Source: Oscillospiraceae bacterium (GTDB lineage Bacteria > Bacillota > Clostridia > Saccharofermentanales > Saccharofermentanaceae). From it: 40,534 bases of DNA. Below are positions 1-7,529 of the stretch, in pieces (within the stretch, counting starts at the first letter, position 1; each line of letters opens with the position of its first letter). The notes beneath the pieces were generated by a model. That model had not been told where the DNA came from. It searched no databases and worked only from the letters and a program-made list of their open reading frames with translations. Both the position numbers and the translations under genes were made by a program. Location: the NCBI GenBank assembly GCA_902780785.1, contig CACZGS010000015.1:1-40534 (forward strand), written 5' to 3'.

Positions 1-53
1 TAATGCTTGAGAACAGAGAAACATTTAATCCTGATCTCATGTTGAGCAAATAG
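1..53 (+). CDS. Possible C-terminal end of a gene entering from the left edge
   Basis: One frame is open from the window edge and closes with TAG at 51-53. Its visible tail reads MLENRETFNPDLMLSK. The F-N-P-D-L pattern resembles the last helix of HD-GYP-type phosphodiesterases (F-D-P-x-[LIV]), which would suit a neighbour of a GGDEF protein, but 16 residues are too few to assign a family. It ends 50 bases before the diguanylate cyclase on the same strand, so the two could be co-transcribed. Confidence 0.3.
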   Translation, partial: MLENRETFNPDLMLSK

Positions 54-103
54 AAAAATACAGCAAACAGGTGAAACTGTTTGACTTTTTATGGGAGAAG
101 TAA

Positions 104-1042
104 ATGGTAAATTCGAACTTTTGGAAAGACATGCAGATCAACGACAAACTCGTAATTGACACGATCAGAAGAGACGGAAAGGATACCATTTATTTCAAAG
201 ATAAAGATTCAAGATTCATTTGGAATAATGCCATGCACGCAAAGCAGTTCGGTCAGGACGATCCGAACGCGCTCATCGGAAAGACCGACAGGGATTTCTT
301 CCCGGCAGAATTCGCAGACAAGGCAAGAGAGCTTGAGCTGGAGATCATGAGAACCGGTAAGCCTGTCCTCAATTATGAGGAAGCACTCCCGCTCGATGAA
401 GATACGATCAAGTACTACAGCGCATGCAAATACCCGTTGTACGACAAGAACAACGAGATCGTCGGAACATGGGGCATCAGCAGGGACATCACCGAGATGA
501 AGATGCTGGAGCTCGAACTCGAGCGTTCCTATCACAAGATGGAACTCCTTGCCAGAGTAGACGATCTGAGCGGCCTTTATAACAGACGTTATTTCTATGA
601 GACTCTCGAAAAGTATGCGAGCCTCTATGAGAAGAGATCTGACGGAAGCACATTCGCGCTCCTCGTTATCGACGTCGATGACATGACTCACGTAAACGAC
701 CTGTATGGCCAGCAGAACGGCGATATCGTCCTCAGGAGCATTGCAGAACAGTGCATGGCTAATGTCAGGACTGAAGATACATGCTTCCGCACAGGCGGTG
801 ACGAGTTCGCGATCGTACTCCTTGATATAGAGAAGATCGCAGCAGTCGGCATGGCTAAAAAGCTCGTTGAAAATATTGCCGGAGAGCCTGTCATTCTTGA
901 TGGCAAGAGAGAGAAAGTTACCATCTCCGCAGGTCTTGCAATGTTCGATAATTCAGAGCCTGACCTGTCTGACCTGCTCTCAAGAGCTGAAAGAAAGCTC
1001 AATAAGTCAAAGAGAGAAGGAAAGAACAAGGTATCGTTCTGA
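104..1042 (+). CDS. PAS-GGDEF diguanylate cyclase
   Basis: A soluble signalling enzyme predicted to make cyclic di-GMP from two GTP. Residues about 18-134 form a PAS sensor domain (IGKTDRDFF, then YPLYDKNNEIVGTWGISRDIT, typical of a PAS core ending). A short helix follows, then the GGDEF domain at about 145-310. The active-site signature GGDEF is intact at 231-235, with the metal-site aspartates in VIDVDD and the substrate-binding ND at 198-199. An RTED sequence at 222-225 sits exactly five residues before GGDEF, which matches the product-inhibition I-site (RxxD). No transmembrane segment or signal peptide is seen, so it should sense a cytoplasmic cue. The ATG at 104 follows GGGAG with a 6-base gap. 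A hairpin terminator follows the gene. Family call is firm; the ligand of the PAS domain is unknown. Confidence 0.93.
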   Translation: MVNSNFWKDMQINDKLVIDTIRRDGKDTIYFKDKDSRFIWNNAMHAKQFGQDDPNALIGKTDRDFFPAEFADKARELELEIMRTGKPVLNYEEALPLDEDTIKYYSACKYPLYDKNNEIVGTWGISRDITEMKMLELELERSYHKMELLARVDDLSGLYNRRYFYETLEKYASLYEKRSDGSTFALLVIDVDDMTHVNDLYGQQNGDIVLRSIAEQCMANVRTEDTCFRTGGDEFAIVLLDIEKIAAVGMAKKLVENIAGEPVILDGKREKVTISAGLAMFDNSEPDLSDLLSRAERKLNKSKREGKNKVSF

Positions 1043-1071
1043 TCTCAGATTCAATGTGATTTAAATGGTAA

Positions 1072-1100
1072 GGGCCGGGAGATATCCCGGCCTTGCTTTT
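1072..1100 (+). terminator. Intrinsic terminator after the GGDEF gene
   Basis: A perfect 8-bp stem, GGCCGGGA (1073-1080) with TCCCGGCC (1085-1092), closes a GATA loop and is followed by TTGCTTTT. It lies 30 bases after the GGDEF stop codon. The T tract is interrupted, so efficiency is uncertain. Confidence 0.7.
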
Positions 1101-1197
1101 GAGTGTGGTATACGGAAGAACGGTTTGGGTAAAGCAAGGCCGGATTATTCCCTTTACTGAGAAAATAAACGGATCTGGGTATGCTGTCTTTGGTCGG

Positions 1198-1476
1198 TTA
1201 TGCGGCACCCTTATCCTTAAGATAGACTTGATTATCATATGCACGTGCAGTGATGACTGCCGGCTTGTTCACACGCTTAATGGGAGTTACACGGACAGAA
1301 GAGGGAACGCCTGTCCTTACTGTTCTGGAAAGAGATGCTCTTACAGGAGCCTTGGCAGGAGCAGAAGCTTCCCTGATCTCATCATCGACATCCTTCCAGT
1401 AATCGATGCATGAAGTAGCTGCCTTGATAGTTACGAGGATAAAGAAAAAGAAGATAAGCATATCGAGTGGTGACAT
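1198..1476 (-). CDS. Small single-pass membrane protein, unknown function
   Basis: A 92-residue protein starting MSPLDMLIFFFFILVTIKAA: a hydrophobic helix at residues 5-20 directly at the N-terminus, then a soluble tail rich in Ala, Arg, Pro and Val (APAKAPVRASLSRTVRT). Such a layout suggests a signal anchor. The ATG at 1476 is preferred because GGAGGA lies 7-8 bases upstream; an in-frame TTG at 1491 would overlap that ribosome binding site. The gene stands alone between two oppositely oriented or convergent neighbours, and its translation-start region lies in a 12-bp dyad. I do not recognise the family. The good ribosome binding site, promoter-like element and coherent membrane helix support a real gene; the low-complexity tail weakens the case slightly. 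Confidence 0.6.
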   Translation of the reverse strand: MSPLDMLIFFFFILVTIKAATSCIDYWKDVDDEIREASAPAKAPVRASLSRTVRTGVPSSVRVTPIKRVNKPAVITARAYDNQVYLKDKGAA

Positions 1477-1484
1477 AAGTAATT

Positions 1485-1518
1485 CCTCCAAAAAAGTTCA
1501 AATGTTCTTTCTTGGAGG
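1485..1518 (-). promoter_or_regulatory. Dyad that pairs with the Shine-Dalgarno of the small membrane protein
   Basis: Arms 1485-1496 (CCTCCAAAAAAG) and 1507-1518 (CTTTCTTGGAGG) are complementary at 11 of 12 positions; read as minus-strand RNA the odd pair is a G-U, giving a continuous 12-bp stem with a 10-base loop. The 3' arm contains the GGAGG used by the gene at 1476. It could be an mRNA hairpin that hides the ribosome binding site, or a DNA operator at the transcription start. Confidence 0.55.
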
Positions 1519-1519
1519 T

Positions 1520-1528
1520 ACTATATCA
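1520..1528 (-). promoter_or_regulatory. Extended -10 promoter for the small membrane protein
   Basis: Read on the minus strand this is TGATATAGT, an extended -10 (TGn plus TATAGT). No good -35 hexamer is seen 17 bases further upstream, as is common for extended -10 promoters. The predicted start near 1513 falls inside the adjacent dyad, so the full hairpin would only be transcribed if initiation were further upstream. Confidence 0.4.
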
Positions 1529-1596
1529 CGGGTTAAGTTCGAATAATGGGACTAAAATCACTTTTTAGCCAAAAACGAACAAAAATTTGTTTGTGT

Positions 1597-3432
1597 TCAG
1601 TTTCCGAGTCTGGATGCTCCGATCCTGTCGGCGCCGTTAGCGATCATTTCCTTTGCAGCTTCCTCAGTCCTGATGCCGCCTGCGGCCTTGATCCTGACCT
1701 CAGGATCCACGTTGTTCTTCATGAGAACGATATCTTCGACTTTTGCTCCGGCACTTCCGAAGCCCGTGGATGTCTTGATGAAATCGGCCTTTGCATCGCT
1801 TACGATCCTGCAGAGGCGGATCTTTTCTTCTTCAGTAAGATCACATGTCTCAATGATCACCTTAAGGATGGCACCCTTTGAATGGACTGCTTCGGCGATA
1901 AGCTTTATTTCTTCATATACTTCGTCATATCTGCCGGCCTTAACGAAGCCGATGTTGATCACCATGTCGATCTCGGAAGCGCCGTTGTCGCAGGCCTCCT
2001 TTGCTTCATATACCTTGGAACCTGTCGTTGAATAGCCGTTAGGGAAGCCGATGACCGTGCATACTGCGACTCTGCCGTTTGAGAAACGTACGGCGTCCTT
2101 TACATAGCAGGGCGGGATGCAGACGGATGCCGTCTTAAGGGAAGCTGCCCTCTCGATGAGATCTTTGATGTCATCTGTTGTAGCTACTGTCTTAAGGTTT
2201 GTAAGGTCGACGTAGCTCATGATGTTATCAGGATCGGGCTTGTTCGTATTTGCTGCAGGAGCGAAGTCATGCTCATAGCTTCTTGCCATCAGGCTTGTGA
2301 GAACGATGCCTGCGATATTGTTGAATCCTGTGAGTTCGCCCATATTGCAGGGTGTTCTGTATCCTGCGCCGTAGATAAGGAGCGGGATGCATTCTCTTGA
2401 ATGGTCGGTGGAAGGTGTCGACGGATCGCAGCCGTGGTCAGCCGTTAAGATGAGAAGGTCATCTTCTCCGAGCTTTTCCAAGATCGTGCCCAATGCATCG
2501 TCGAACTCATGCATGGCGGTATTGTAGCCTTCGATATTGTTCCTGTGGCCGTACTTCATGTCGAAGTCGACGAGATTTGTAAAGCACAAGCCGTTAAAGT
2601 CACGGTCCATTATCTCTATCGTCTTGTTGATGCCGTCTGTGTTGCCCTTTGTGGGATTGGATTCCGTAAGGCCTCTTCCTGCGAAAAGGTCATAGATCTT
2701 TCCGATGGATATCACGTCATAGCCTTCGCTCTTCAAGAGGTCGAGCATTGTGGATGAAGGAGCTGCCAGGGAGAAATCGTGGCGGTTAGCTGTCCTTGTA
2801 AAATTGCCGGGTTCGCCGACGAAGGGTCTTGCGATGACTCTGCCGACTGCATGATCTCCGCACATTACCTCACGTGCTTTTTTGCAGACAGCGTAGAGTT
2901 CTTCAAGAGGGACTACCTCTTCGTGAGCTGCGATCTGAAGGACGCTGTCAGCTGATGTATAGATGATGAGCTTGCCGGTCTTCATATGCTCTTCGCCGAA
3001 GTCGCGGATGACATCGGTGCCGCTGTAAGGCTTATTGCAGAGAAATTCCTTGCCGGTAGCCTTTTCGAGAGCTCTCATAACATCTTCAGGGAAGCCGTCG
3101 GGATAGGTGGGCTGGGCCTTGTCGGATATGATACCTGCTATTTCCCAGTGACCGATCGTGGAATCCTTGCCGGCTGATACCTCACGTACCCTTGCGTAAG
3201 AGCCGATTGGTGAGGGGATGAAGTCCTGTGCGTTTTTATATGCAGCGATCCTGGGATCGTCTTCGCCGTCTATTGCGAGGAGACCCATTTTCGCGAGGTT
3301 TGGAAAAGCATCATTGGAATATGAGAGAACTGCGGCCAGAGTGTTGCTGCCTTCGTCTCCGAATTTTGCGGCATCAGGTGCGCCGCCGACCCCGAAGCTG
3401 TCCAAAACTATGAGAAATACGCGTTTTGCCAT
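1597..3432 (-). CDS. deoB-deoC: Phosphopentomutase / deoxyribose-phosphate aldolase fusion (DeoB-DeoC)
   Basis: One 611-residue frame carries two enzymes acting in sequence in deoxynucleoside breakdown: deoxyribose-1-phosphate to deoxyribose-5-phosphate (DeoB), then to acetaldehyde plus glyceraldehyde-3-phosphate (DeoC). Residues 1 to about 392 are a full phosphopentomutase. D11, D291, H296, D332-H333 and H344 match the two-manganese site, and T92 in GKDSTIGHWE matches the phosphorylated threonine. A short linker (about 391-403, APAANTNKPDPDN) leads to the aldolase at 404-611: D489 in EIDMVINIG, Schiff-base K553 in FIKTSTGFG and K582 in RIKAAGGIR. The usual I-D-H-T near the aldolase N-terminus is here VDLT, losing the conserved His. 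AAAGGAG precedes the ATG. No stop or frameshift separates the domains. Domain calls are firm; coupled activity is inferred. Confidence 0.95.
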   Translation of the reverse strand: MAKRVFLIVLDSFGVGGAPDAAKFGDEGSNTLAAVLSYSNDAFPNLAKMGLLAIDGEDDPRIAAYKNAQDFIPSPIGSYARVREVSAGKDSTIGHWEIAGIISDKAQPTYPDGFPEDVMRALEKATGKEFLCNKPYSGTDVIRDFGEEHMKTGKLIIYTSADSVLQIAAHEEVVPLEELYAVCKKAREVMCGDHAVGRVIARPFVGEPGNFTRTANRHDFSLAAPSSTMLDLLKSEGYDVISIGKIYDLFAGRGLTESNPTKGNTDGINKTIEIMDRDFNGLCFTNLVDFDMKYGHRNNIEGYNTAMHEFDDALGTILEKLGEDDLLILTADHGCDPSTPSTDHSRECIPLLIYGAGYRTPCNMGELTGFNNIAGIVLTSLMARSYEHDFAPAANTNKPDPDNIMSYVDLTNLKTVATTDDIKDLIERAASLKTASVCIPPCYVKDAVRFSNGRVAVCTVIGFPNGYSTTGSKVYEAKEACDNGASEIDMVINIGFVKAGRYDEVYEEIKLIAEAVHSKGAILKVIIETCDLTEEEKIRLCRIVSDAKADFIKTSTGFGSAGAKVEDIVLMKNNVDPEVRIKAAGGIRTEEAAKEMIANGADRIGASRLGN

Positions 3433-3523
3433 AAAAGGAACTCCTTTAATAGGTTTTTTATATTACTTAAGCAATAATACCATTATGAGTATATCTGTGA
3501 TATAGTTGGCGGGATATATAGAA

Positions 3524-4654
3524 ATGAGTGGAATTATGAGTGAAGAGATAACATTTGCAGATCTGGACCTGTCACCCGAGGTAATGGACTCTCTGAAGAA
3601 GATGGGCGTAAAGAGACCCACGACCATTCAGCAGAAGGCCATTCCTCTCATGATGGACAACATCAGTGTCATTGCCAAAGCGCCTACCGGAACAGGTAAG
3701 ACGTTCGCGTTCGGCATCCCGATCTTAGAGTACCTCAACATGGATTCAAAGTTCATCCAGGCCTTGATCCTCTGCCCAACAAGAGAACTGGCCCTTCAGA
3801 TCACGACTGAGCTTAAGGGTCTTGCAAAATACATCAAGGGCTTCAGGGTAACTTCCCTTATCGGAGGCCAGAGCATGCGCCTTCAGACTGAGAGGATACA
3901 GAAGAATCCCCAGGTCGTCGTAGCTACTCCCGGCCGTCTTATTGATATGGTCGGCAGAAGACTTGTCGATATCTCACAGATCTATACGCTCGTTCTGGAC
4001 GAAGCTGACGAGATGCTCAAGATGGGCTTTATTAATGATATTAGAAAAGTAATGGCACTGACTCCGAAGGATAAGCAGATCGCTTTGTTCTCCGCGACGA
4101 TGCCCAGAGAGATCCAGAACATCACATGGGAGTTCATGCAGGACGCCGCCGAGATCGACGTCATGCCCAAGGCTGAAGACCATCCCGATATTGACCAGTT
4201 TATCGTCGAGTGCCCCGAAAAGGATAAGCTCCAGGCGATCATCAGGATCATGGCAAAGGAAGACTTGAGGAAAACGATCGTCTTCTGCAACACAAAGTCC
4301 ACGACTTCCAAGGTAGGTGAGATGCTTACACACGCAGGCGTATCAGCGAAGGTCCTTCACGGAGACATCGGCCAGGGAACAAGAAATAAAGTCATGGACC
4401 AGTACAGGGCGGATAAGTTCGACGTGCTCGTTGCGACAGACGTTGTTGCAAGAGGCATCGACGTTGATGATATCGAAGCTATTTTCAACTACGACATTCC
4501 GAAGGAGAACGAACTCTATCTTCACAGGATCGGACGTACCGCGCGTGCAGGCAAGTCAGGAAAGGCTTTCTCGCTCGTCGCATATCTTGACCGTCCCAGG
4601 ATGGAAGAGATAATCAGGTATACAAAAACAGATCCCAAGCCGTATGAGATCTGA
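3524..4654 (+). CDS. DEAD-box ATP-dependent RNA helicase, core only
   Basis: A cytoplasmic RNA helicase of the DEAD-box family, likely acting in RNA decay, ribosome assembly or cold adaptation. All core motifs are visible in order: Q motif (TFADLDL...TTIQQKAIP), motif I APTGTGKT, Ia PTRELALQ, Ib TPGRL, motif II DEAD, motif III SAT, IV IVFCNTK, V ATDVVARGID and VI HRIGRTARAG. The protein stops about 30 residues after motif VI, so it lacks the basic or RNA-binding C-terminal extension found in CshA, DeaD or DbpA. Candidate starts are the ATGs at 3524 and 3536 and a TTG at 3506; none has a strong ribosome binding site and 3524 is chosen with GGGA about 10 bases upstream. It diverges from the deoB-deoC gene. 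Family certain, precise role unknown. Confidence 0.93.
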   Translation: MSGIMSEEITFADLDLSPEVMDSLKKMGVKRPTTIQQKAIPLMMDNISVIAKAPTGTGKTFAFGIPILEYLNMDSKFIQALILCPTRELALQITTELKGLAKYIKGFRVTSLIGGQSMRLQTERIQKNPQVVVATPGRLIDMVGRRLVDISQIYTLVLDEADEMLKMGFINDIRKVMALTPKDKQIALFSATMPREIQNITWEFMQDAAEIDVMPKAEDHPDIDQFIVECPEKDKLQAIIRIMAKEDLRKTIVFCNTKSTTSKVGEMLTHAGVSAKVLHGDIGQGTRNKVMDQYRADKFDVLVATDVVARGIDVDDIEAIFNYDIPKENELYLHRIGRTARAGKSGKAFSLVAYLDRPRMEEIIRYTKTDPKPYEI

Positions 4655-4680
4655 TCTTGTTTATTTAATCTAGTTTTGAA

Positions 4681-6150
4681 TCAGCTCTGCACCTTGCGGG
4701 GCTTTTTTATTATTCCCTTATAAGTCGTAGGTGTAAGGAATACGATGAGCGGCATGAGCTCCAGTCTTCCTGCGATCATGTCGAAGATGAATACCCATTT
4801 CGAGACATTCGAGAAGAAACTGTAGTTCTGAGTAGGACCTACAAGTGAAAGACCCGGTCCGATGTTATTGAATGTTGCCGCTACTGAAGAGAAGATCGTA
4901 ACGAGATCGTGGCCTTCAAAAGCTACGATGAACATTGAGCCTACGAAGATCAGGAGGTAGATGAAGAAGTAGAGTGCGACTGAATGGATGACATCGCTGT
5001 CTACAGTCTTGCCGTCAACGTGGATCTTCTTAACTGTCTTAGGATGAATATAAGACTGGATCTCTCTCTTTACCGACTTGAACATGATCTGGAATCTTGC
5101 GACCTTGATGCCGCCGCCGGTTGAACTTGCGCAGGCACCTAAGATCATGAGACTTAAGAGAAGGAACTTCGCCACAGAAGGCCATAAGTCAAAGTCTGTT
5201 GTGGCAAAACCCGTAGTAGTGATTATGGTCGCTACCTGGAAGAAGGAGTGCCTCAGGGACTCGCCGAAATTACTGTACTGACCCCAGACAGAGAATGTGA
5301 TTATTGCAGTAACTATTGCGATGACGGCGAGATAGACCTTGATCTCGCTCATCTTGAATGCCTTGTTTACCTGCTTGGTCGTGAAATAGTAATAGAAGTT
5401 GAAGTTCATGCCGAACATGATCATGAATACTGCAACTATTACCTGAATGTGCGGAGCATAGGATGCGAAGCTGTCGTTCCTTACGCCGAAGCCGCCCGTA
5501 CCTGCAGTACCGAAAGCGGAGCAGATACTGTCGAACAAAGGCATTCCGCAGATGGCAAGAACAACTATCTCAGTTACTGTCATTGCCAGATAGATGAGGT
5601 AGAGCATCTTTGCAGTGGATCTTACTTTAGGAACGATCTTGCCGACTGTAGGGCCGGGGCTCTCTGCACGCATTAAGTTCATGTTGGAACCGCCCGTCAT
5701 CGGAACGACTGCAAGAAGGAATACGAGTACGCCCATGCCGCCGATCCAGTGTGTCAGTGAACGCCACATGAGAGAAGTGTGGGACATGGCTTCAACGTTA
5801 GTTAAGATGCTCGCACCGGTTGTGGAGAAGCCGGAGGCTGTCTCGAACATTGCATCTGTGAAAGAAGGGATCTCTTTTGTGAGCATGAACGGGATGCATC
5901 CCGCGATACTCAGGACTACCCAGGAGAGCGCGGTTGCAACACAACCGTCCTTGATAAAGACGGTCATGTTCTTCGGCTTCTTCATTGAGATCAGATAACC
6001 TGTGATTACATATGCAGCAGCGCATGCCACGTAATAAACGAGGAAAGGCCATTCGCCGTAGCAGATACCGCAGACGATGGGCAAGACCATAAGGGTGCCT
6101 TCGATGAGAAGGACCTTGCCCAGGATGTAAATGAGCATCTTTATGTTCAT
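4681..6150 (-). CDS. trkH: Trk-type potassium uptake channel subunit TrkH
   Basis: Integral membrane potassium channel subunit of 489 residues, a normal length for TrkH/KtrB. The protein is almost entirely hydrophobic helices with the four expected filter loops: FSTTGASI near residue 110, FGTAGTGGFG near 215, TTTGFATTD near 315 and AATFNNIGPG near 430. The ATG overlaps the trkA stop codon by four bases (ATGA), so translation is likely coupled. TrkH works with TrkA, which gates it by nucleotide binding. The last codons overlap a terminator hairpin used by the opposite helicase gene. Confident call. Confidence 0.96.
   Translation of the reverse strand: MNIKMLIYILGKVLLIEGTLMVLPIVCGICYGEWPFLVYYVACAAAYVITGYLISMKKPKNMTVFIKDGCVATALSWVVLSIAGCIPFMLTKEIPSFTDAMFETASGFSTTGASILTNVEAMSHTSLMWRSLTHWIGGMGVLVFLLAVVPMTGGSNMNLMRAESPGPTVGKIVPKVRSTAKMLYLIYLAMTVTEIVVLAICGMPLFDSICSAFGTAGTGGFGVRNDSFASYAPHIQVIVAVFMIMFGMNFNFYYYFTTKQVNKAFKMSEIKVYLAVIAIVTAIITFSVWGQYSNFGESLRHSFFQVATIITTTGFATTDFDLWPSVAKFLLLSLMILGACASSTGGGIKVARFQIMFKSVKREIQSYIHPKTVKKIHVDGKTVDSDVIHSVALYFFIYLLIFVGSMFIVAFEGHDLVTIFSSVAATFNNIGPGLSLVGPTQNYSFFSNVSKWVFIFDMIAGRLELMPLIVFLTPTTYKGIIKKPRKVQS
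4683..4708 (+). terminator. Intrinsic terminator of the helicase gene, inside the end of trkH
   Basis: AGCTCTGC (4683-4690) pairs with GCGGGGCT (4696-4703) as an 8-bp stem with two G-U pairs and a 5-base loop, followed by six T (4703-4708). It lies 29 bases beyond the helicase stop but within the last codons of the convergent trkH gene, so these bases serve both. Confidence 0.65.
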
Positions 6151-7529
6151 CTTAAGATATCCGTCAAAGCGGTAAAGCCTTTATTCTTTGAAACGATCAT
6201 TACGCTGTCACCGACTTCGATCGAGTCATTACCTGAAGGGATGATGATCTTGCCGGAGCGGTTGATAAATGCAAGGAGCGTATTGGGCTTGAGCTTCATT
6301 TCCTTGAGTGGTCTGCCTGTGGCACTGGATTTCTCCATTACCTTGAATTCGATAGCTTCTGCTCTCTCATCGAAAAGATGATACATGACTTCGACGTTGC
6401 TTCCGATGGATGCCTGCTTGGCACGTGCGTATGTGATGATGGCCTCTGCAGTGATCTGCTTGGGATAGATAACGCTTCCTAAGTCCAGACGGTTGATAAC
6501 GTCAGTAAAGCTTATCTTGTTGATCTTCGTTACGGACTTGATGCCCTTGGAGATCTGTCTTGCGAACAGAGCGAGCATGATGTTCTCTTCGTCGATGCCT
6601 GTCATTGCGACAACGGAATCGACATCCCTGATGCCTGTCTCTTCGAGGAGTGCTTCGTTGATACCGTCACCGTTGATGATGGTGGCCTTCGGAAGGAGCT
6701 CGCTCAGTTCATCGCAGCGCTTGGCATCCTTCTCGATGATCTTAACGTCGATACCGGTCTTGATGAGCTGGTCGGCAAGATAGAATGCGGATTTACCGCC
6801 GCCGATCATGATCGTGCTCCTTACGGAGTTTGTCTTGAAGCCGATTGATTTAAGGAACGAATAGCATTCCTTTCTTGTGGCAACGAATGAGATTATGTCG
6901 CCTGCAGAAAGCTCGAAAGCACCGTTAGGGATAGTTACCTCATCGCCTCTTTCGACGCCGACGATAAGGATGTTGTTTGTGATATTGCTACCCAGATAAG
7001 CAACAGTCTTGCCGTCAAGGACGTTGCCTTCAGGGATCTTGATCTTAACGATCTCCGCGCTTCCGTGCGCGAAAGAGTTGATCGAAAGAGCTGCAGGGAG
7101 ATAGAGGATACGTGCCGCTTCAACGGCTGCCTCGTACTCCGGATTGATGATCATTTCGAGACTTAACTTGGACCTTAAGTAAGGTATCTCCTTACCGTAG
7201 TCAGGGTTCCTTACACGCGCGATCGTAGCAAGGTTCTTGTTGAACTGCTTGGCGATCGTGCAGCAGAGGAGGTTAAGCTCGTCAGATTCAGTAACTGAAA
7301 TGAAGAGGTCGGCAGATGCGACACCTGCTTCCTCAAGTACTCCGTGGCTCGCACCATTACCGATGATGCCCATGCAGTCGCACAGGTTTGCAAGCTCGGT
7401 AAGTCGGTTGACATTCTTATCGATGATGACAAGGTCGTGTCCTTCTTCAGCGAGTCTGTTTACAAGCGTATCACCGACTTTGCCGGCGCCTACTACGATG
7501 ATCTTCAATCCTCTTTTACTCATAAGCAT
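6147..7529 (-). CDS. trkA: Trk system potassium regulatory subunit TrkA
   Basis: Cytoplasmic nucleotide-binding gating subunit for TrkH. Its 460 residues hold two tandem RCK units: the first starts with the Rossmann motif GAGKVG (residues 14-19) and the acidic end of strand two (VIIDK), the second starts near residue 240 with GGGKSA, where the third Gly is replaced by Ala. Each is followed by a TrkA-C type domain. The ATG at 7529 shares one base with the stop of the upstream GTPase gene (TAATG), and a second in-frame ATG lies two codons later; both lack a strong ribosome binding site, in line with translational coupling. The stop overlaps the trkH start by four bases. Confidence 0.96.
   Translation of the reverse strand: MLMSKRGLKIIVVGAGKVGDTLVNRLAEEGHDLVIIDKNVNRLTELANLCDCMGIIGNGASHGVLEEAGVASADLFISVTESDELNLLCCTIAKQFNKNLATIARVRNPDYGKEIPYLRSKLSLEMIINPEYEAAVEAARILYLPAALSINSFAHGSAEIVKIKIPEGNVLDGKTVAYLGSNITNNILIVGVERGDEVTIPNGAFELSAGDIISFVATRKECYSFLKSIGFKTNSVRSTIMIGGGKSAFYLADQLIKTGIDVKIIEKDAKRCDELSELLPKATIINGDGINEALLEETGIRDVDSVVAMTGIDEENIMLALFARQISKGIKSVTKINKISFTDVINRLDLGSVIYPKQITAEAIITYARAKQASIGSNVEVMYHLFDERAEAIEFKVMEKSSATGRPLKEMKLKPNTLLAFINRSGKIIIPSGNDSIEVGDSVMIVSKNKGFTALTDILR

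Noticed and set aside
1093..1413. Plus-strand open frame of 106 residues
   Set aside because: No ribosome binding site, Cys/Arg-rich implausible protein, and antisense to the small membrane protein that has a proper start.
1578..1596. Possible terminator of the deoB-deoC gene (AACAAA/TTTGTT)
   Set aside because: Only a weak A-T stem with a short T run; too poor to call.
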